The notes beneath the pieces are model-generated. The model was given only the letters and a program-made list of their open reading frames with translations, did no database searches and was not told the origin of the DNA. A stretch of 64,000 bases of DNA from an uncultured Ruminiclostridium sp. (GTDB taxonomy: Bacteria > Bacillota > Clostridia > Oscillospirales > Ruminococcaceae): positions 1-64,000 of the forward strand of contig CANQIB010000005.1 of assembly GCA_947623915.1 (NCBI GenBank). Reading direction: 5' to 3'. The position numbers were made by a program, and so were the translations under genes. Shown in pieces: positions 10,231 to 19,890 of this stretch; position 1 is the first letter of the stretch, and each line of letters opens with the position of its first letter.

Positions 10231-11184
10231 TTATTTATTTTTGCCGAGCATGGCGCTGCCTATCATACCCGCCTCGTTGGCAAGTGCGCAGAGCGCTATT
10301 TCGGTATTTTTTTCGCTGTTTTTGGTGTATATCTGCTTTGCCACTTCTTTTTTAAGAGGTTTAAGCAGATTGTCGCCCTCGTTGCAAACTCCCCCGCCTA
10401 TGCAGAGAATATCCGGCTGAAATATGTTTATGGTGTTCGCTATCCCGCAGGCAAGATATTTGATGTACTTTTCCACGACCGACTTGCCGTAATCGTCCCC
10501 CAGCTTTGCTGCATTGAAAGCGGTGCGCGCGGATATTTTGCCACCCGCCTCGGCAAGCTCTTTAAGACGGCTTATCGGCTTTTCCTTTATCATTTCGGCG
10601 GTCATGCGGATAAGGCCGGTAGCCGAGGCATACGCCTCAAAGCAGCCTTTTCTTCCGCAGGTACACTCCCACCCGTCTATCTCGATAACGGTGTGTCCTA
10701 TTTCTCCGCCCGCCATGTTCGAGCCGCTGTATATCTTGCCGTCGATGATTATTCCCGCGCCGACCCCCGTGCCGAGCGTCAGCACCACGGCGTTTTTCGC
10801 GCCCTTTGCCGCTCCCGCGATATACTCTCCGTATGCCGCGGCGTTGGCGTCGTTCTCAAGATATACCTTTTTTGCGTATTTTTGGGAAATATCACTGCCG
10901 AGCGGCATATTTTCCCACCTGAGATTGTTGGAATATACCACCGTTCCGTTAGCGGCGTCCATCGTTCCGGGGCAGCCTACGCCTATGCTCTTTATTTTTT
11001 CAATGTCGATACCCGCAAGCTCCAGCGCGCCGTCCGCCGCCTTAAAAATATTTTCCAACGTGACCGCGTAACCCGCGCCGCTTTCCGTCTTGACGGAGGA
11101 ATGTGCCGCCAAAACGGCGTTTTCATCTACCACGCCCGCTTTGATGTTGGTGCCGCCTATATCTATTCCGAGGTAATATTTCAT
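10231..11184 (-). CDS. glcK: ROK-family glucokinase
   Basis: A 317-residue sugar kinase of the ROK family, probably glucose to glucose-6-phosphate with ATP in the cytosol. Evidence is the N-terminal phosphate loop [10 protein letters not shown], the catalytic [11 protein letters not shown] region (Asp base), and the ROK signature with its zinc ligands ([21 protein letters not shown]). The neighbouring mannose-6-phosphate isomerase gene supports a role in hexose entry to glycolysis. Glucose is inferred; other ROK members phosphorylate fructose or N-acetyl sugars. Confidence 0.9.
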   Translation of the reverse strand: MKYYLGIDIGGTNIKAGVVDENAVLAAHSSVKTESGAGYAVTLENIFKAADGALELAGIDIEKIKSIGVGCPGTMDAANGTVVYSNNLRWENMPLGSDISQKYAKKVYLENDANAAAYGEYIAGAAKGAKNAVVLTLGTGVGAGIIIDGKIYSGSNMAGGEIGHTVIEIDGWECTCGRKGCFEAYASATGLIRMTAEMIKEKPISRLKELAEAGGKISARTAFNAAKLGDDYGKSVVEKYIKYLACGIANTINIFQPDILCIGGGVCNEGDNLLKPLKKEVAKQIYTKNSEKNTEIALCALANEAGMIGSAMLGKNK

Positions 11185-11234
11185 AAAAGCCCCCTTCGTT
11201 TCATATCCCGCCGCAGCTCCCGCAGCGGCAGAGC

Positions 11235-12185
11235 CTACAGTATATCGGTAACTATAGCGGTGAGGTTTCCGCCGAGCTTATATTCGCCGTATCCGGCGGG
11301 CACGAAAAAGCTGTCGCCCTTTACCGCCTTTGCTCCGTCTATCTCGCCCTCGCCGTCCAGTATCAGCACCGAATTAAAGGACTTTCCGTCCGCGCAAAGC
11401 ACAGCCTCTCCGCTTATCTCGTATTTGTTTACGTTGAAATATTCGCAGGACGCAAGCAGAGTACGGCTGCCGCCCTCTATGCTCTCCCTGTCGCCCTTGG
11501 GCTTAGTCCCGTATTTGGGAGGCTCCGGCGAGGTCACCTCCACCGCCTTGTCGATATGGAGCTGACGCGGCTTTCCGTCCGCGCCCACTCTTCCGTAATC
11601 GTACACACGGTAGGTAGTGTTGGAGTTTTGCTGTATCTCCGCGATGAGTATACCGCTTCCTATCGCGTGCAGCGTTCCCGCCTCGATAAAGAACACGTCG
11701 CCCTTATGAACGGGTACGTTGTTGGTTATCTCAAGCAGCGTGTTATCCTTTATCCTGCGGGCAAATTCCTCCCGCGATACCTTATCCTTGAACCCGTATA
11801 TAAGCTGCGCGCCCTCGCTGCAGTCCACTATGTACCACATTTCGGTCTTGCCGTATTCGCCCTCTACCCGCAAAGCGTAATCGTTGTTCGGATGTACCTG
11901 CACCGACAGATTGTCCTTTGCGTCTATCAGCTTGATAAGTATCGGGAAATACTCGAATCTTTCGCACGCCGAGCCGAGCGCAGAGCCGTTGACGCTAAGA
12001 TACTCGCTCAGCGTTTTGCCGGAATATTCTCCCCCGTCGATAACGCTTTCGCCGTCTTTGTGGCAGGAAAGCTCCCAGCTTTCGGCTATCTTATCCGCGT
12101 CGGATTCTTTTCCGTACTCCTCGCGCAGACGCGTACCGCCCCAAAGATAATCCTTGCACGGTGCTTTCAGCTTCAATATTTTCAT
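11235..12185 (-). CDS. manA: Mannose-6-phosphate isomerase, class I
   Basis: This zinc enzyme interconverts mannose-6-phosphate and fructose-6-phosphate. The 316-residue length fits the short Firmicutes type I enzyme. Metal-ligand motifs are VQVHPNNDYA and the later HAIGSG. N-terminal KAPCKDYLWGGTRLREEYGK is typical. It is the first gene of the run with glcK 50 nt downstream, consistent with use of mannose from plant glucomannan or from glycans. Confidence 0.93.
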   Translation of the reverse strand: MKILKLKAPCKDYLWGGTRLREEYGKESDADKIAESWELSCHKDGESVIDGGEYSGKTLSEYLSVNGSALGSACERFEYFPILIKLIDAKDNLSVQVHPNNDYALRVEGEYGKTEMWYIVDCSEGAQLIYGFKDKVSREEFARRIKDNTLLEITNNVPVHKGDVFFIEAGTLHAIGSGILIAEIQQNSNTTYRVYDYGRVGADGKPRQLHIDKAVEVTSPEPPKYGTKPKGDRESIEGGSRTLLASCEYFNVNKYEISGEAVLCADGKSFNSVLILDGEGEIDGAKAVKGDSFFVPAGYGEYKLGGNLTAIVTDIL

Positions 12186-12244
12186 TACCGCCGCCCCTTT
12201 ACAAAAATTCTATAAAATCATTTTATCACATTTTAAATAAAATG

Positions 12245-12268
12245 TCTATCTCTTTATAGACTTTTTTC
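12245..12268 (+). other. Small hairpin with T run upstream of the LUD gene
   Basis: A 6-bp stem GTCTAT/ATAGAC with a 6-nt loop is followed by six T. It lies between the divergent manA and LUD genes. It could be a weak terminator or simply part of the A+T-rich divergent promoter region; no confident promoter was assigned in 12186-12356. Confidence 0.3.
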
Positions 12269-12356
12269 AAATTTTATGATATTATTTAATAAAGAGCGGA
12301 GCCGCTCCGCCGAAAAATTTCGGGCGGACGTTCCGCATGCGCGAAAGGAGAACGTT

Positions 12357-12995
12357 ATGAACGAATTTTTAAAGCAGTCGCTGAAAAACCGCGCGCTGAA
12401 AACCATCAGCGCGCTGGAGAAAAACAACATGAAAGGCTACCTTGCAGAAACGGCGGAAGACGCAAAAAAGCTGATAGCCGAGCTTGTGAGCGGGGATAAG
12501 CTGATGACCTCCGGCGGCTCGATGACGCTGAAAGACAGCGGTATACAGGATTTTCTTAACGAAAACTACCCGAATATATTTATCGACCGCGACCGTATCT
12601 CCCCCGAAGAAGTGCCGGAGCTTATGCGGCGGGCTTTCAGCGCGGATACATATTTTACCAGCACCAACGCGGTCACCGAAAACGGCGAGCTGTACAACAT
12701 AGACGGGAACGGCAACCGCGTGGCGGCCATGATATTCGGTCCTAAGCAGGTGATAGTAGTGGCGGGGCTCAACAAGATAGTTTCCGACCTTGACGCGGCG
12801 CGTGACCGTCTGGAAAGCTACGCCTCCCCCGCCAACTGCATACGCCTTGCGCGCAAAACTCCCTGCGCCGAGCTGGGGCATTGCGCCCATTGCAAATCCC
12901 CCGACAGAATATGCTGCGATTACGTCGTAATGGCACAGCAGCGCGTCAAAGACAGGATAAAGGTCATTTTCATCGCGGAGGAATACGGATACTGA
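12357..12995 (+). CDS. LUD-domain (LutC/YkgG-like) protein
   Basis: A 212-residue protein with the LUD fold seen in LutB/LutC lactate-utilisation proteins: the glycine-serine turn MTSGGSMTLKDSGI, the central TSTNAVTENGELYNIDGNGNR segment, and the FGPKQVIVVAGLNKIV strand. A C-terminal Cys cluster (CAELGHCAHCKSPDRICC) is typical of the stand-alone clostridial members, whose function is not established. The start was set at the ATG preceded by AAAGGAG rather than the upstream in-frame ATG at 12276. It is monocistronic; the hairpin at 13002-13037 probably terminates it. Confidence 0.85.
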   Translation: MNEFLKQSLKNRALKTISALEKNNMKGYLAETAEDAKKLIAELVSGDKLMTSGGSMTLKDSGIQDFLNENYPNIFIDRDRISPEEVPELMRRAFSADTYFTSTNAVTENGELYNIDGNGNRVAAMIFGPKQVIVVAGLNKIVSDLDAARDRLESYASPANCIRLARKTPCAELGHCAHCKSPDRICCDYVVMAQQRVKDRIKVIFIAEEYGY

Positions 12996-13001
12996 TATAA
13001 A

Positions 13002-13271
13002 AAACGCCGACACATTTGATTTTATGCGTTGGCGTTTCAGTCTGTAGAAAAAGGTCAATATAAAGCGGAAGGAAAGAGGAGTTTGAGGGGAAAACCATCA
13101 GGGTTTTCACCCTCAAGTTTGATAAGAGCCGCGCAAAGCGCGGCAAAAATCGAGCGATACCGCTTATGCGGTATCGCCGATTTTTTGTCAGCTTGTCGGA
13201 AAATCCGACCATAGGGAGGGTTTTTCGACAAGCTGAAACGCCGACACATTTGATTTTATGCGTTGGCGTTT
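13002..13271. repeat. 198-bp hairpin element, copy 1, between duplicated terminator hairpins
   Basis: A 198-bp core (13038-13235) sits between two identical 36-bp direct repeats (13002-13037 and 13236-13271). Each direct repeat is a near-palindrome of terminator type (AAACGCC...GGCGTTT). The core begins CAGTCTG, ends CAAGCTG and contains four internal palindromes, among them GCCGCGC-AAA-GCGCGGC and GCGATACCGC-TTAT-GCGGTATCGC. A second core, inverted and differing at two positions, is at 60759-60956 with unrelated direct repeats. The core carries an open frame (SDKLTKNRRYRISGIARFL on the minus strand) shared by both copies, but without a convincing start site. Confidence 0.85.
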
Positions 13272-13347
13272 TTAATTTTTACTCTGCGTATTTTTGCAAA
13301 AGCGCCGCTGTACCGTGGGGTATATCCGCAAACGGCGGACTCGATCT

Positions 13348-14127
13348 TTATCCCCCCATGCACGCGTTTTTCATCATTTTAGCGTATTCGTACAGTTTAT
13401 CTCCGGCGTTGTCGCCGTACTGCTCTATCATTTTGACTATCGCGCTGCCGACGATAACGCCGTCCGCGATAGCGGAGTATTTAGCCGCCTGTTCCGGCTT
13501 ATTTATGCCGAATCCTACGGCGGCGGGGCGGTCGGAATATTTCCTTACCGCCTCTACTATCGAGGCAATGTCGGTCTTTATCTCGCTCCTCATGCCGGTA
13601 ACTCCCATGGAGGACACTATGTATATATAGCCCTCCGCCTGCTCTGCTATCCGCTTTATCCTGTCCTCGGAGGTCGGCGCGATAAGAGAGATTATCTCGA
13701 CGCCGTGAGCTTTTGCCGCGTCGGCTATCTCGCCCTTTTCCTCAAACGGCATATCCGGCACGATGATACCGTCCGCGCCTATCTCCTCGCACTTTGCGAA
13801 AAACTTATCCGCTCCGTATTTGTATACGGGGTTTAGATAGGTAAGGAACACTATCGCGGTATCGGGGTATTTTTTTCTTACGTTCGCGGCAAGACCGAAC
13901 ACCTTTGAAAGGTTGCAGCCCGCCGACAAAGAGCGGATATTCGCGGCCTGAATGACAGGTCCTTCCGCTATCGGGTCGGAAAACGGTATACCTATCTCGA
14001 TAACGTCCGCGCCGCCGTCTATCAGCCTGCCTATATATTCCTCGCTTTTTTCAATGCTCGGATCGCCCGCCGTGAGAAACGCCACGAACGCTTTTTCCTT
14101 AAAAGCGTTTGCTATTCTGTTACTCAT
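13348..14127 (-). CDS. trpA: Tryptophan synthase alpha subunit
   Basis: TrpA cleaves indole-3-glycerol phosphate to indole, which is channelled to TrpB. The 259-residue TIM barrel has both catalytic acids: Glu in [12 protein letters not shown] and Asp in the same loop. The phosphate-binding [10 protein letters not shown] is also present. It is the last gene of the operon and overlaps trpB by 8 nt. The operon may be terminated by the duplicated hairpin at 13236-13271. Confidence 0.97.
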   Translation of the reverse strand: MSNRIANAFKEKAFVAFLTAGDPSIEKSEEYIGRLIDGGADVIEIGIPFSDPIAEGPVIQAANIRSLSAGCNLSKVFGLAANVRKKYPDTAIVFLTYLNPVYKYGADKFFAKCEEIGADGIIVPDMPFEEKGEIADAAKAHGVEIISLIAPTSEDRIKRIAEQAEGYIYIVSSMGVTGMRSEIKTDIASIVEAVRKYSDRPAAVGFGINKPEQAAKYSAIADGVIVGSAIVKMIEQYGDNAGDKLYEYAKMMKNACMGG

Positions 14128-15304
14128 ATATCTTCACTCCTCTGTATCTTGCGATGGCGGCAACGTCCTTGTCGCCGCGTCCGGATAGGCAAATAATTAT
14201 CGACTGATCCGGCGAGTAGTTCTTCGCTGTTTTTATCACATGAGCTACCGCGTGCGCCGATTCCACCGCGCAGATGATGCCCTCGGTGCGGGCAAGGTAC
14301 TCAAACGCGGCTACCGCCTCCTCGTCGGTTATCGGAACGTACTTGGCACGTCCGATATCGTGCAGATAGGCGTGTTCCGGCCCTATGCCGGGGTAATCCA
14401 GCCCCGCCGAGATGGAATACACGGGAGCTATCTGCCCCTCGTCGTTCTGGCAGAAGTAGGATTTCATGCCGTGGAATATACCGAGCGTGCCGTTTGCTAT
14501 GGTAGCGGCGTTCTGCGGGGTGTCAACGCCCTTTCCCGCGGCCTCGCAACCGATAAGCTCCACCTCTTTGTCGTTTATAAAGTTGTAGAACATTCCCATC
14601 GAGTTGCTCCCGCCGCCTACACAGGCTACCACAGCCGCGGGCAGCTTGCCCTCGCGCTCCAGTATCTGCTGCTTTGCCTCTTTGCTGATAACGCTTTGGA
14701 AATCCCTTACTATCATCGGGAACGGGTGAGGTCCCATGACCGAGCCTAATACATAGTGAGTGTCGTTTACCCGCGATACCCATTCGCGCATAGCCTCATT
14801 TACCGCGTCTTTTAGCGTCATAGTGCCTGTCGTGACCGCGTTCACCTTTGCGCCGAGCAGCTCCATGCGGTAAACGTTCAGCGCCTGACGGTCGGTGTCC
14901 TCCTTGCCCATGAATATCTCACATTCCATATCCATAAGCGCCGCCGCCGTAGCGGTCGCAACTCCGTGCTGTCCCGCGCCGGTCTCGGCAATGACGCGGG
15001 TCTTGCCCATTTTCTTTGCCATAAGCACCTGACCGAGAACGTTGTTTATCTTGTGAGAGCCGGTGTGGTTAAGATCCTCGCGTTTAAGATATATCTTCGC
15101 GCCGCCCAAGTCCTTGGTCATCTTTTCGGCGTAGTACAGCAGCGACGGTCTGCCCGCGTAATCCCTTAAAAGCGCGTTCAGCTCATCGTTAAAGTCCTTA
15201 TCGTTTTTGTAAAATTCATAGCTTTCTTCCAGCTTGTGTATCTCGTTCATAAGCGTTTCGGGAATGTACTGTCCTCCGTGAACGCCGTATCTTCCTTTTT
15301 CCAT
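14120..15304 (-). CDS. trpB: Tryptophan synthase beta subunit
   Basis: TrpB condenses indole with serine using pyridoxal phosphate. The 394 residues include the PLP lysine in HTGSHKINN, the [12 protein letters not shown] activation loop, and the [10 protein letters not shown] phosphate-binding loop. This is the standard TrpB1 partner of TrpA. It is 18 nt downstream of trpF. Confidence 0.97.
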   Translation of the reverse strand: MEKGRYGVHGGQYIPETLMNEIHKLEESYEFYKNDKDFNDELNALLRDYAGRPSLLYYAEKMTKDLGGAKIYLKREDLNHTGSHKINNVLGQVLMAKKMGKTRVIAETGAGQHGVATATAAALMDMECEIFMGKEDTDRQALNVYRMELLGAKVNAVTTGTMTLKDAVNEAMREWVSRVNDTHYVLGSVMGPHPFPMIVRDFQSVISKEAKQQILEREGKLPAAVVACVGGGSNSMGMFYNFINDKEVELIGCEAAGKGVDTPQNAATIANGTLGIFHGMKSYFCQNDEGQIAPVYSISAGLDYPGIGPEHAYLHDIGRAKYVPITDEEAVAAFEYLARTEGIICAVESAHAVAHVIKTAKNYSPDQSIIICLSGRGDKDVAAIARYRGVKIYE

Positions 15305-15322
15305 GGTCGAACCTTTCTTTGT

Positions 15323-15931
15323 TTAGTGAACTTGCCGCACCGCTTTTACCAGTGCGAGCATTTTTTCTCTGTCCTTTGCTCCGTTCGTTTCCGCGCCGGA
15401 GCTTACGTCTATGCAGTAGGGGGAGAGCTTGACCGCGTCGGCTATGTTGTCAACGGTTATCCCTCCCGCGAGGAACGTCCGTTCCGACAGTCCGCCGCTT
15501 AGCAGCTCCCACGAAAACGCCTTGCCGCTGCCGCCGCTGCCGTTATCCAGCAGCAGATATTCCGACGGAAAGGAAAACGCCTTTTCGATATCCTCCCTGC
15601 GTGATATGCTGAACGACTTTATTATCGGCATACCCTGCGGTATCATGCGGCGCAGCTTTTCAAGATAGCTTATATCCTCGCCGCCGTGGAGCTGGATAAG
15701 CTCCGCTATTCCGCTGTTCGCTATCTCCGCGGTTTCGGCAAGGTCGTTATCGAGGAACACCGCTACCGATTTGATATTCGGGGAAAGCAGCCGTTTCATT
15801 TTTAAAGCCTGCTCTTTGGTGACGGTACGCTTTCTGTCTTTTGCGAAGATAAAACCCACATAGTCGGGCATAGCCTCGTTTGCGTATTCGACGTCCTCAA
15901 GTCGGGTAAGCCCGCACAGCTTTATTTTCAT
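15323..15931 (-). CDS. trpF: Phosphoribosylanthranilate isomerase
   Basis: Third-step isomerase of tryptophan synthesis, an Amadori rearrangement on a TIM barrel. The 202-residue protein starts MKIKLCGLTR with the catalytic Cys and has the second catalytic Asp in LLLDNGSGGSGKAF. C-terminal ISPYCIDVSSGAE-type phosphate loop is present as LSPYCIDVSSGAE. The start overlaps the trpC stop by 4 nt. Confidence 0.95.
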   Translation of the reverse strand: MKIKLCGLTRLEDVEYANEAMPDYVGFIFAKDRKRTVTKEQALKMKRLLSPNIKSVAVFLDNDLAETAEIANSGIAELIQLHGGEDISYLEKLRRMIPQGMPIIKSFSISRREDIEKAFSFPSEYLLLDNGSGGSGKAFSWELLSGGLSERTFLAGGITVDNIADAVKLSPYCIDVSSGAETNGAKDREKMLALVKAVRQVH

Positions 15932-16731
15932 GAGCGTGCCGCCTTTTCTCCGGCGCTGCTCCTCAGCGAGCCGAGCAGCCCCGCCTTGTCGTCCGAGCGC
16001 ATGAACGCCTCTCCGATAAGCACCGCGTCCGCGCCCGCGTTTCGCACGAACGCTATATCCCGCGGGGAGCTGAGCCCGCTTTCCGATACAAGCAGCTTAT
16101 CCGACGGGAGCAGCTTTGCCAGCCGCTCGGTGACGGTAAGGCTCACCTTGAAATCGCGCAGGTCGCGGTTGTTTATCCCGATAATGCCCGCTCCGCACGC
16201 CAGCGCGCGTTCAAGCTCCGTTTCGTTGTGGGTTTCGGTAAGGGCGGACATTCCCAGAGAATGAGCGAGCTGTAAAAATTCCTTTAACCGCGCGTCGTCC
16301 AGTATCGCGCATATCAGCAGCACCGCCGACGCGCCCAGAGTTTTCGCCTCGTATATCTGGTATTCGTCTATGATAAAATCCTTGCGCAGGCAAGGCGCGC
16401 CTGTCCGCTTTGCTATCTGCCGCAGATATTCGGGGCTGCCCTTGAAAAAATCCGGCTCGGTCAACACCGATATTGCGTCGGCGCCCATATCGCGGTAGCT
16501 TTCGGCTATCTTCAGATATGGGAAATCTTCAGCGATAACTCCCTTGGACGGGGAGGCTTTTTTGACCTCGCAGATAAAGGAAAGCTCCCGCTTTGCCAGC
16601 GCGCGCTTAAACGGAAATTCGTCCGATACAGGCAATGCCAGCGCCTCGCTCTTTACCTTTTCGGGGGAGCGCGCCGCTTTGTCCTTTTCCAGCCGTATGC
16701 GGGTCGCCGCAACTATCTCGTCCAGTATCAT
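15928..16731 (-). CDS. trpC: Indole-3-glycerol phosphate synthase
   Basis: Closes the pyrrole ring to give indole-3-glycerol phosphate. The 267 residues include FICEVKKASPSKG with the catalytic Lys, the ALTETHNETE segment, and IGINNRDL plus LLVSESGLSSPRD near the C-terminus. It is a separate polypeptide, not fused to trpF as in enterobacteria. trpD lies 6 nt upstream. Confidence 0.96.
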   Translation of the reverse strand: MILDEIVAATRIRLEKDKAARSPEKVKSEALALPVSDEFPFKRALAKRELSFICEVKKASPSKGVIAEDFPYLKIAESYRDMGADAISVLTEPDFFKGSPEYLRQIAKRTGAPCLRKDFIIDEYQIYEAKTLGASAVLLICAILDDARLKEFLQLAHSLGMSALTETHNETELERALACGAGIIGINNRDLRDFKVSLTVTERLAKLLPSDKLLVSESGLSSPRDIAFVRNAGADAVLIGEAFMRSDDKAGLLGSLRSSAGEKAARS

Positions 16732-16737
16732 ACGTCG

Positions 16738-17748
16738 TTACGCCTCTTTGGCGGCCGCGACGAAATCGGCAAAGAATTCCGCCGCCTTTTTGCTGTCCAA
16801 CGTATCCTCTATTATCTTCCTTGCGTCGGCGGGAGATACCTCAGGCTTTACCACATGGTAGGAGTAGCTTGCGTTCAGCACTACCGCGTCGCGCTTGGGA
16901 CCTTTAACGCCGTTCAGTATATCGGTAGTTATCGCGGCGTTCTCGGCGGGCGTGCCGCCGATAAGCTCCTCCTTGGTGCAGCGGGTAAGTCCGATGTCCT
17001 CCGGCACTATCACAAAGGAGCGCTTTTGCCCGTTTATTATCTCGCAGGCGGCGGTTTCGCCGCAAAGGGAAATTTCGTCCAGACGGTCTCTGCCGTATAC
17101 CGCCATAACGTTTTCCACGCCGAGGTTATGAAGTACGTCGGCAAGCGGCTCTACCAGAGCCTCGTCATATACGCCCATGAGCTGATACTTGGGGAACGCC
17201 GGATTTGCGAGCGGTCCGAGTATGTTGAATATGGTGTGTATGCCTATTTCGCGGCGCACCTGACCGACGTGTTTCATCGCGGAATGGTACTTCTGCGCGA
17301 AGAGGAAGCACAGTCCCTTGTCGTCCAGCAGCTTGCCGCTTTTTTCCGGCGAAAGGTCAAGGTTTACCCCCAACGCCTCCACAACGTCCATGGCTCCGCA
17401 TTTGGACGAAGCCGCGCGGTTGCCGTGCTTAGCGGTCTTTATCCCCGCCGCCGCCAGAACGATGGCGGAGGTGGTGGAGATGTTGAAGGTGTTGGATTTG
17501 TCGCCGCCCGTTCCGACTATCTCGAATGCGTCGGAGCTGTGCGGCACTTTCAGACAGTATTTGCGCAGCACCTGCGCCGCCGCCGTTATCTCGGTGATGG
17601 TCTCGCCCTTGATGGACAGCGCGGTGAGGAACGCCGCTTTCTGAAAGTCGTTTACCTCTCCGCTCATTATCTTGTCAAAAGCCGCCTCGGTGGCCTCCTT
17701 GCTCATGTTTTCTCCCGCCGCAAGCTGTGAGATCTCTTTTTTAAGCAT
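16738..17748 (-). CDS. trpD: Anthranilate phosphoribosyltransferase
   Basis: Transfers phosphoribose from PRPP to anthranilate. The 336-residue enzyme shows the PRPP-binding GTGGDKSNTFNIST motif near residue 80, the KHGNRAASSKCG loop, and the HNLGVENVMAVYGRDRLDE region. It stands alone rather than fused to trpG. It starts 18 nt after the trpG stop. Confidence 0.96.
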   Translation of the reverse strand: MLKKEISQLAAGENMSKEATEAAFDKIMSGEVNDFQKAAFLTALSIKGETITEITAAAQVLRKYCLKVPHSSDAFEIVGTGGDKSNTFNISTTSAIVLAAAGIKTAKHGNRAASSKCGAMDVVEALGVNLDLSPEKSGKLLDDKGLCFLFAQKYHSAMKHVGQVRREIGIHTIFNILGPLANPAFPKYQLMGVYDEALVEPLADVLHNLGVENVMAVYGRDRLDEISLCGETAACEIINGQKRSFVIVPEDIGLTRCTKEELIGGTPAENAAITTDILNGVKGPKRDAVVLNASYSYHVVKPEVSPADARKIIEDTLDSKKAAEFFADFVAAAKEA

Positions 17749-17766
17749 ATCTTTTTCCTCCTGTAT

Positions 17767-18333
17767 TTACATTTTTAAAAAATTGTCCAGTATTATCCGC
17801 CCGTCGGGCGTCATTATAGATTCGGGGTGGAACTGCACGCCGAATACCGGCAGGGTTTTGTGCGCTATCGCCATTATCTCGTTGTCCGACGACATACCGA
17901 GTATCTCGAAACAGTCGGGCAATGTTTCCTTTTCCGCTGCGAGAGAATGATAGCGAGCGGCGGTGATGACTTTTTCCAGTCCGTTGAACAGCGGGTGGAG
18001 ATTGTTTATCGTTATGCTCTCCGCCTTGCCGTGTACCAGCTTTCCCGCGTGTACCACCTTGCCGCCGAACGCCTCGGTTATCGCCTGATGCCCCAGACAC
18101 ACGCCGAGTATCGGTATCTCTCCCGCTATCTGCCTTATTATGTCTGTGCAGTTACCCGCGTCGCAGGGTCTGCCGGGTCCGGGCGAGATTATTATATGCG
18201 AGGGGGCAAGCCTGCGCACGTCGTCGGCGGTGACCTCGTTGTTGCGCACGGTCTTTATATCCGGCCGGATACTTCCCGCAAGCTGATAAAGATTGTAGGA
18301 AAAGCTGTCGAAATTATCTATCAGCAGTATCAT
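17767..18333 (-). CDS. trpG: Anthranilate synthase component II (glutamine amidotransferase)
   Basis: Provides ammonia from glutamine to TrpE. Start set at the ATG encoding MILLIDNFDSFSYN, because it overlaps the trpE stop as ATGA and matches the family N-terminus; an upstream extension of 21 codons has no family match. The 188-residue class I amidotransferase has the catalytic Cys in GVCLGHQAI and the His/Glu pair in VQFHPESIMT. It may also serve folate synthesis (PabA role), as in other Firmicutes; that is inference. Confidence 0.95.
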   Translation of the reverse strand: MILLIDNFDSFSYNLYQLAGSIRPDIKTVRNNEVTADDVRRLAPSHIIISPGPGRPCDAGNCTDIIRQIAGEIPILGVCLGHQAITEAFGGKVVHAGKLVHGKAESITINNLHPLFNGLEKVITAARYHSLAAEKETLPDCFEILGMSSDNEIMAIAHKTLPVFGVQFHPESIMTPDGRIILDNFLKM

Positions 18334-19817
18334 GACGAGATACCTCCTTCCGCAAGTCTTATCGCCTCCACCACGGCTTTGGCTTTGTTGATACATTCGT
18401 TATGCTCGTTTTCGGGTATGCTGTCCGCGACTATCCCCGCGCCGCTCCTTATGAAAACATGACCGTTTTCCTTGAACGCGAGACGTATCGCTATGCAGAC
18501 GTCGAGGTTTCCCGACAGGTCGAGATAGCCGATAGCGCCGCCGTATACGCCGCGCTTGTTGTTTTCAAGCTCGTTTATTATCTCGCAGGCTCTTATTTTC
18601 GGAGCGCCCGAAAGAGTACCTGCGGGGAGTATCGAATCCACCGCGTCCAAAGCGGTAAGCCCGTCCGCAAGCTCGCCGCGTACCGACGAGCCTATGTGCA
18701 TGACCTTGGAAAAACGCTGTATCGCCATATATTCGTCCACCGTTACGCTGCCGAATTTGCTTATCTTGCCGATGTCGTTTCTGCCCAGATCCACCAGCAT
18801 ATTGTGCTCCGCCTTTTCCTTTTCGTCGCTCAGCAGCTCTTTTTCAAGCGCCTTGTCCTCCCGCTCGTCTTTGCCGCGAGGGCGTGTCCCCGCGAGCGGA
18901 TAGGTGTGCAGTACGTTCCCCTCCAGCTTTACCAGCGTTTCGGGAGACGAGCCCGCCATTTCTATATCGTCGCCGGAAAAGTAGAACATATACGGCGAGG
19001 GATTTTCGGTGCGCAGGACGCGGTATACATCGAACAGACTGCCTTCGGCGTCCGCCTCAAGACGGTTGGACAGCACCACCTGAAAGATGTCGCCGTCGTA
19101 AATGTAGCGCTTTGCCTTTTCCACCATCGCGCAATACTGTTCCTTTGTAAACAGCGGCTTTATCTCGGAGTTGAGCGTCAGCGGCTCGAACGCGGACGGC
19201 TCTCCGCTCAGTATCAGCTCGCATATCTTTTCCAGCTCCGCACAGCCGCGGCGGTAGTTTTCGCTCAGGCGGTCGGTGCCGATGTTGACGATGACGAATA
19301 TTTTTTGCAGCGAATTGTCAAAGGCTATCACCTTGTCAAAAAGCATAAGGTCTACGTCCTTAAAGCCCTCGCTGTCCTGCGCGTCAAGGTTCAGCGACGG
19401 CTCGCTGTACTTGATGTAATCGTATGAAAAATATCCCGCCAGCCCGCCGGTAAAGGTGGGCAGCCCCTCGCATTTCGGACTTTTGTACTTTTCCATAATA
19501 TCCCGAATGTATACGCGTGGGTCGGCGTTCTCGTGTACCTCGGTAGTTCCGTTTTTAACGGTGACTCTGCCGTCCGTGCAGCTTATCTCAAGTATCGGGT
19601 CAAAGCCGAGAAAGGTGTAGCGTCCCCATTGTTTGGAATTGTCCGCGCTTTCGAGAATGAAACAATGCTTGCTGACCTTTTTCAGCACCGACATGACTCT
19701 CAGCGGGGTGTGCATATCGGAAAATATCTCGGCCGCGATGGGTACGGTGCCGTATTTCCCGCCCTCGGCGAGCCGCTGCGCCTCTTCGGCAGAGGTGATT
19801 ATTTTCGGTCGTATCAT
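18330..19817 (-). CDS. trpE: Anthranilate synthase component I
   Basis: Converts chorismate to anthranilate with TrpG. The start chosen is the ATG at 19817 (MIRPKIITSAEE), 9 nt after GGAGG; a TTG at 19832 overlaps that ribosome site. The 495-residue protein carries the chorismate-binding C-terminal half: DIFQVVLSNR, PSPYMFYF, AGTRPRGKDE, the DLGRNDIGK metal site and VMHIGSSVRG. Feedback by tryptophan would act through the N-terminal LLES-like element (seen as ILESADNSK). It is the first gene behind the T-box leader. Confidence 0.96.
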   Translation of the reverse strand: MIRPKIITSAEEAQRLAEGGKYGTVPIAAEIFSDMHTPLRVMSVLKKVSKHCFILESADNSKQWGRYTFLGFDPILEISCTDGRVTVKNGTTEVHENADPRVYIRDIMEKYKSPKCEGLPTFTGGLAGYFSYDYIKYSEPSLNLDAQDSEGFKDVDLMLFDKVIAFDNSLQKIFVIVNIGTDRLSENYRRGCAELEKICELILSGEPSAFEPLTLNSEIKPLFTKEQYCAMVEKAKRYIYDGDIFQVVLSNRLEADAEGSLFDVYRVLRTENPSPYMFYFSGDDIEMAGSSPETLVKLEGNVLHTYPLAGTRPRGKDEREDKALEKELLSDEKEKAEHNMLVDLGRNDIGKISKFGSVTVDEYMAIQRFSKVMHIGSSVRGELADGLTALDAVDSILPAGTLSGAPKIRACEIINELENNKRGVYGGAIGYLDLSGNLDVCIAIRLAFKENGHVFIRSGAGIVADSIPENEHNECINKAKAVVEAIRLAEGGISS

Positions 19818-19850
19818 AAAAAAATCCTCCAAGTTCGGTCTTGAAGGGAA

Positions 19851-19890
19851 ACAAAAACAGCCCCCGACAAGACATCGTATCTCGTCAAGG
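19851..19890 (-). terminator. Regulatory terminator of the T-box
   Basis: On the minus strand CCTTGACGAGA pairs with TCTTGTCGGGG (11 bp with G-U pairs) and is followed by GCTGTTTTTG. It competes with the antiterminator that contains the T-box sequence. Confidence 0.8.

Noticed and set aside
13002..13271. Direct repeats around the 198-bp core as a short CRISPR array
   Set aside because: Only two repeats per locus, a long conserved 'spacer' that is the same at both loci, and no cas genes.
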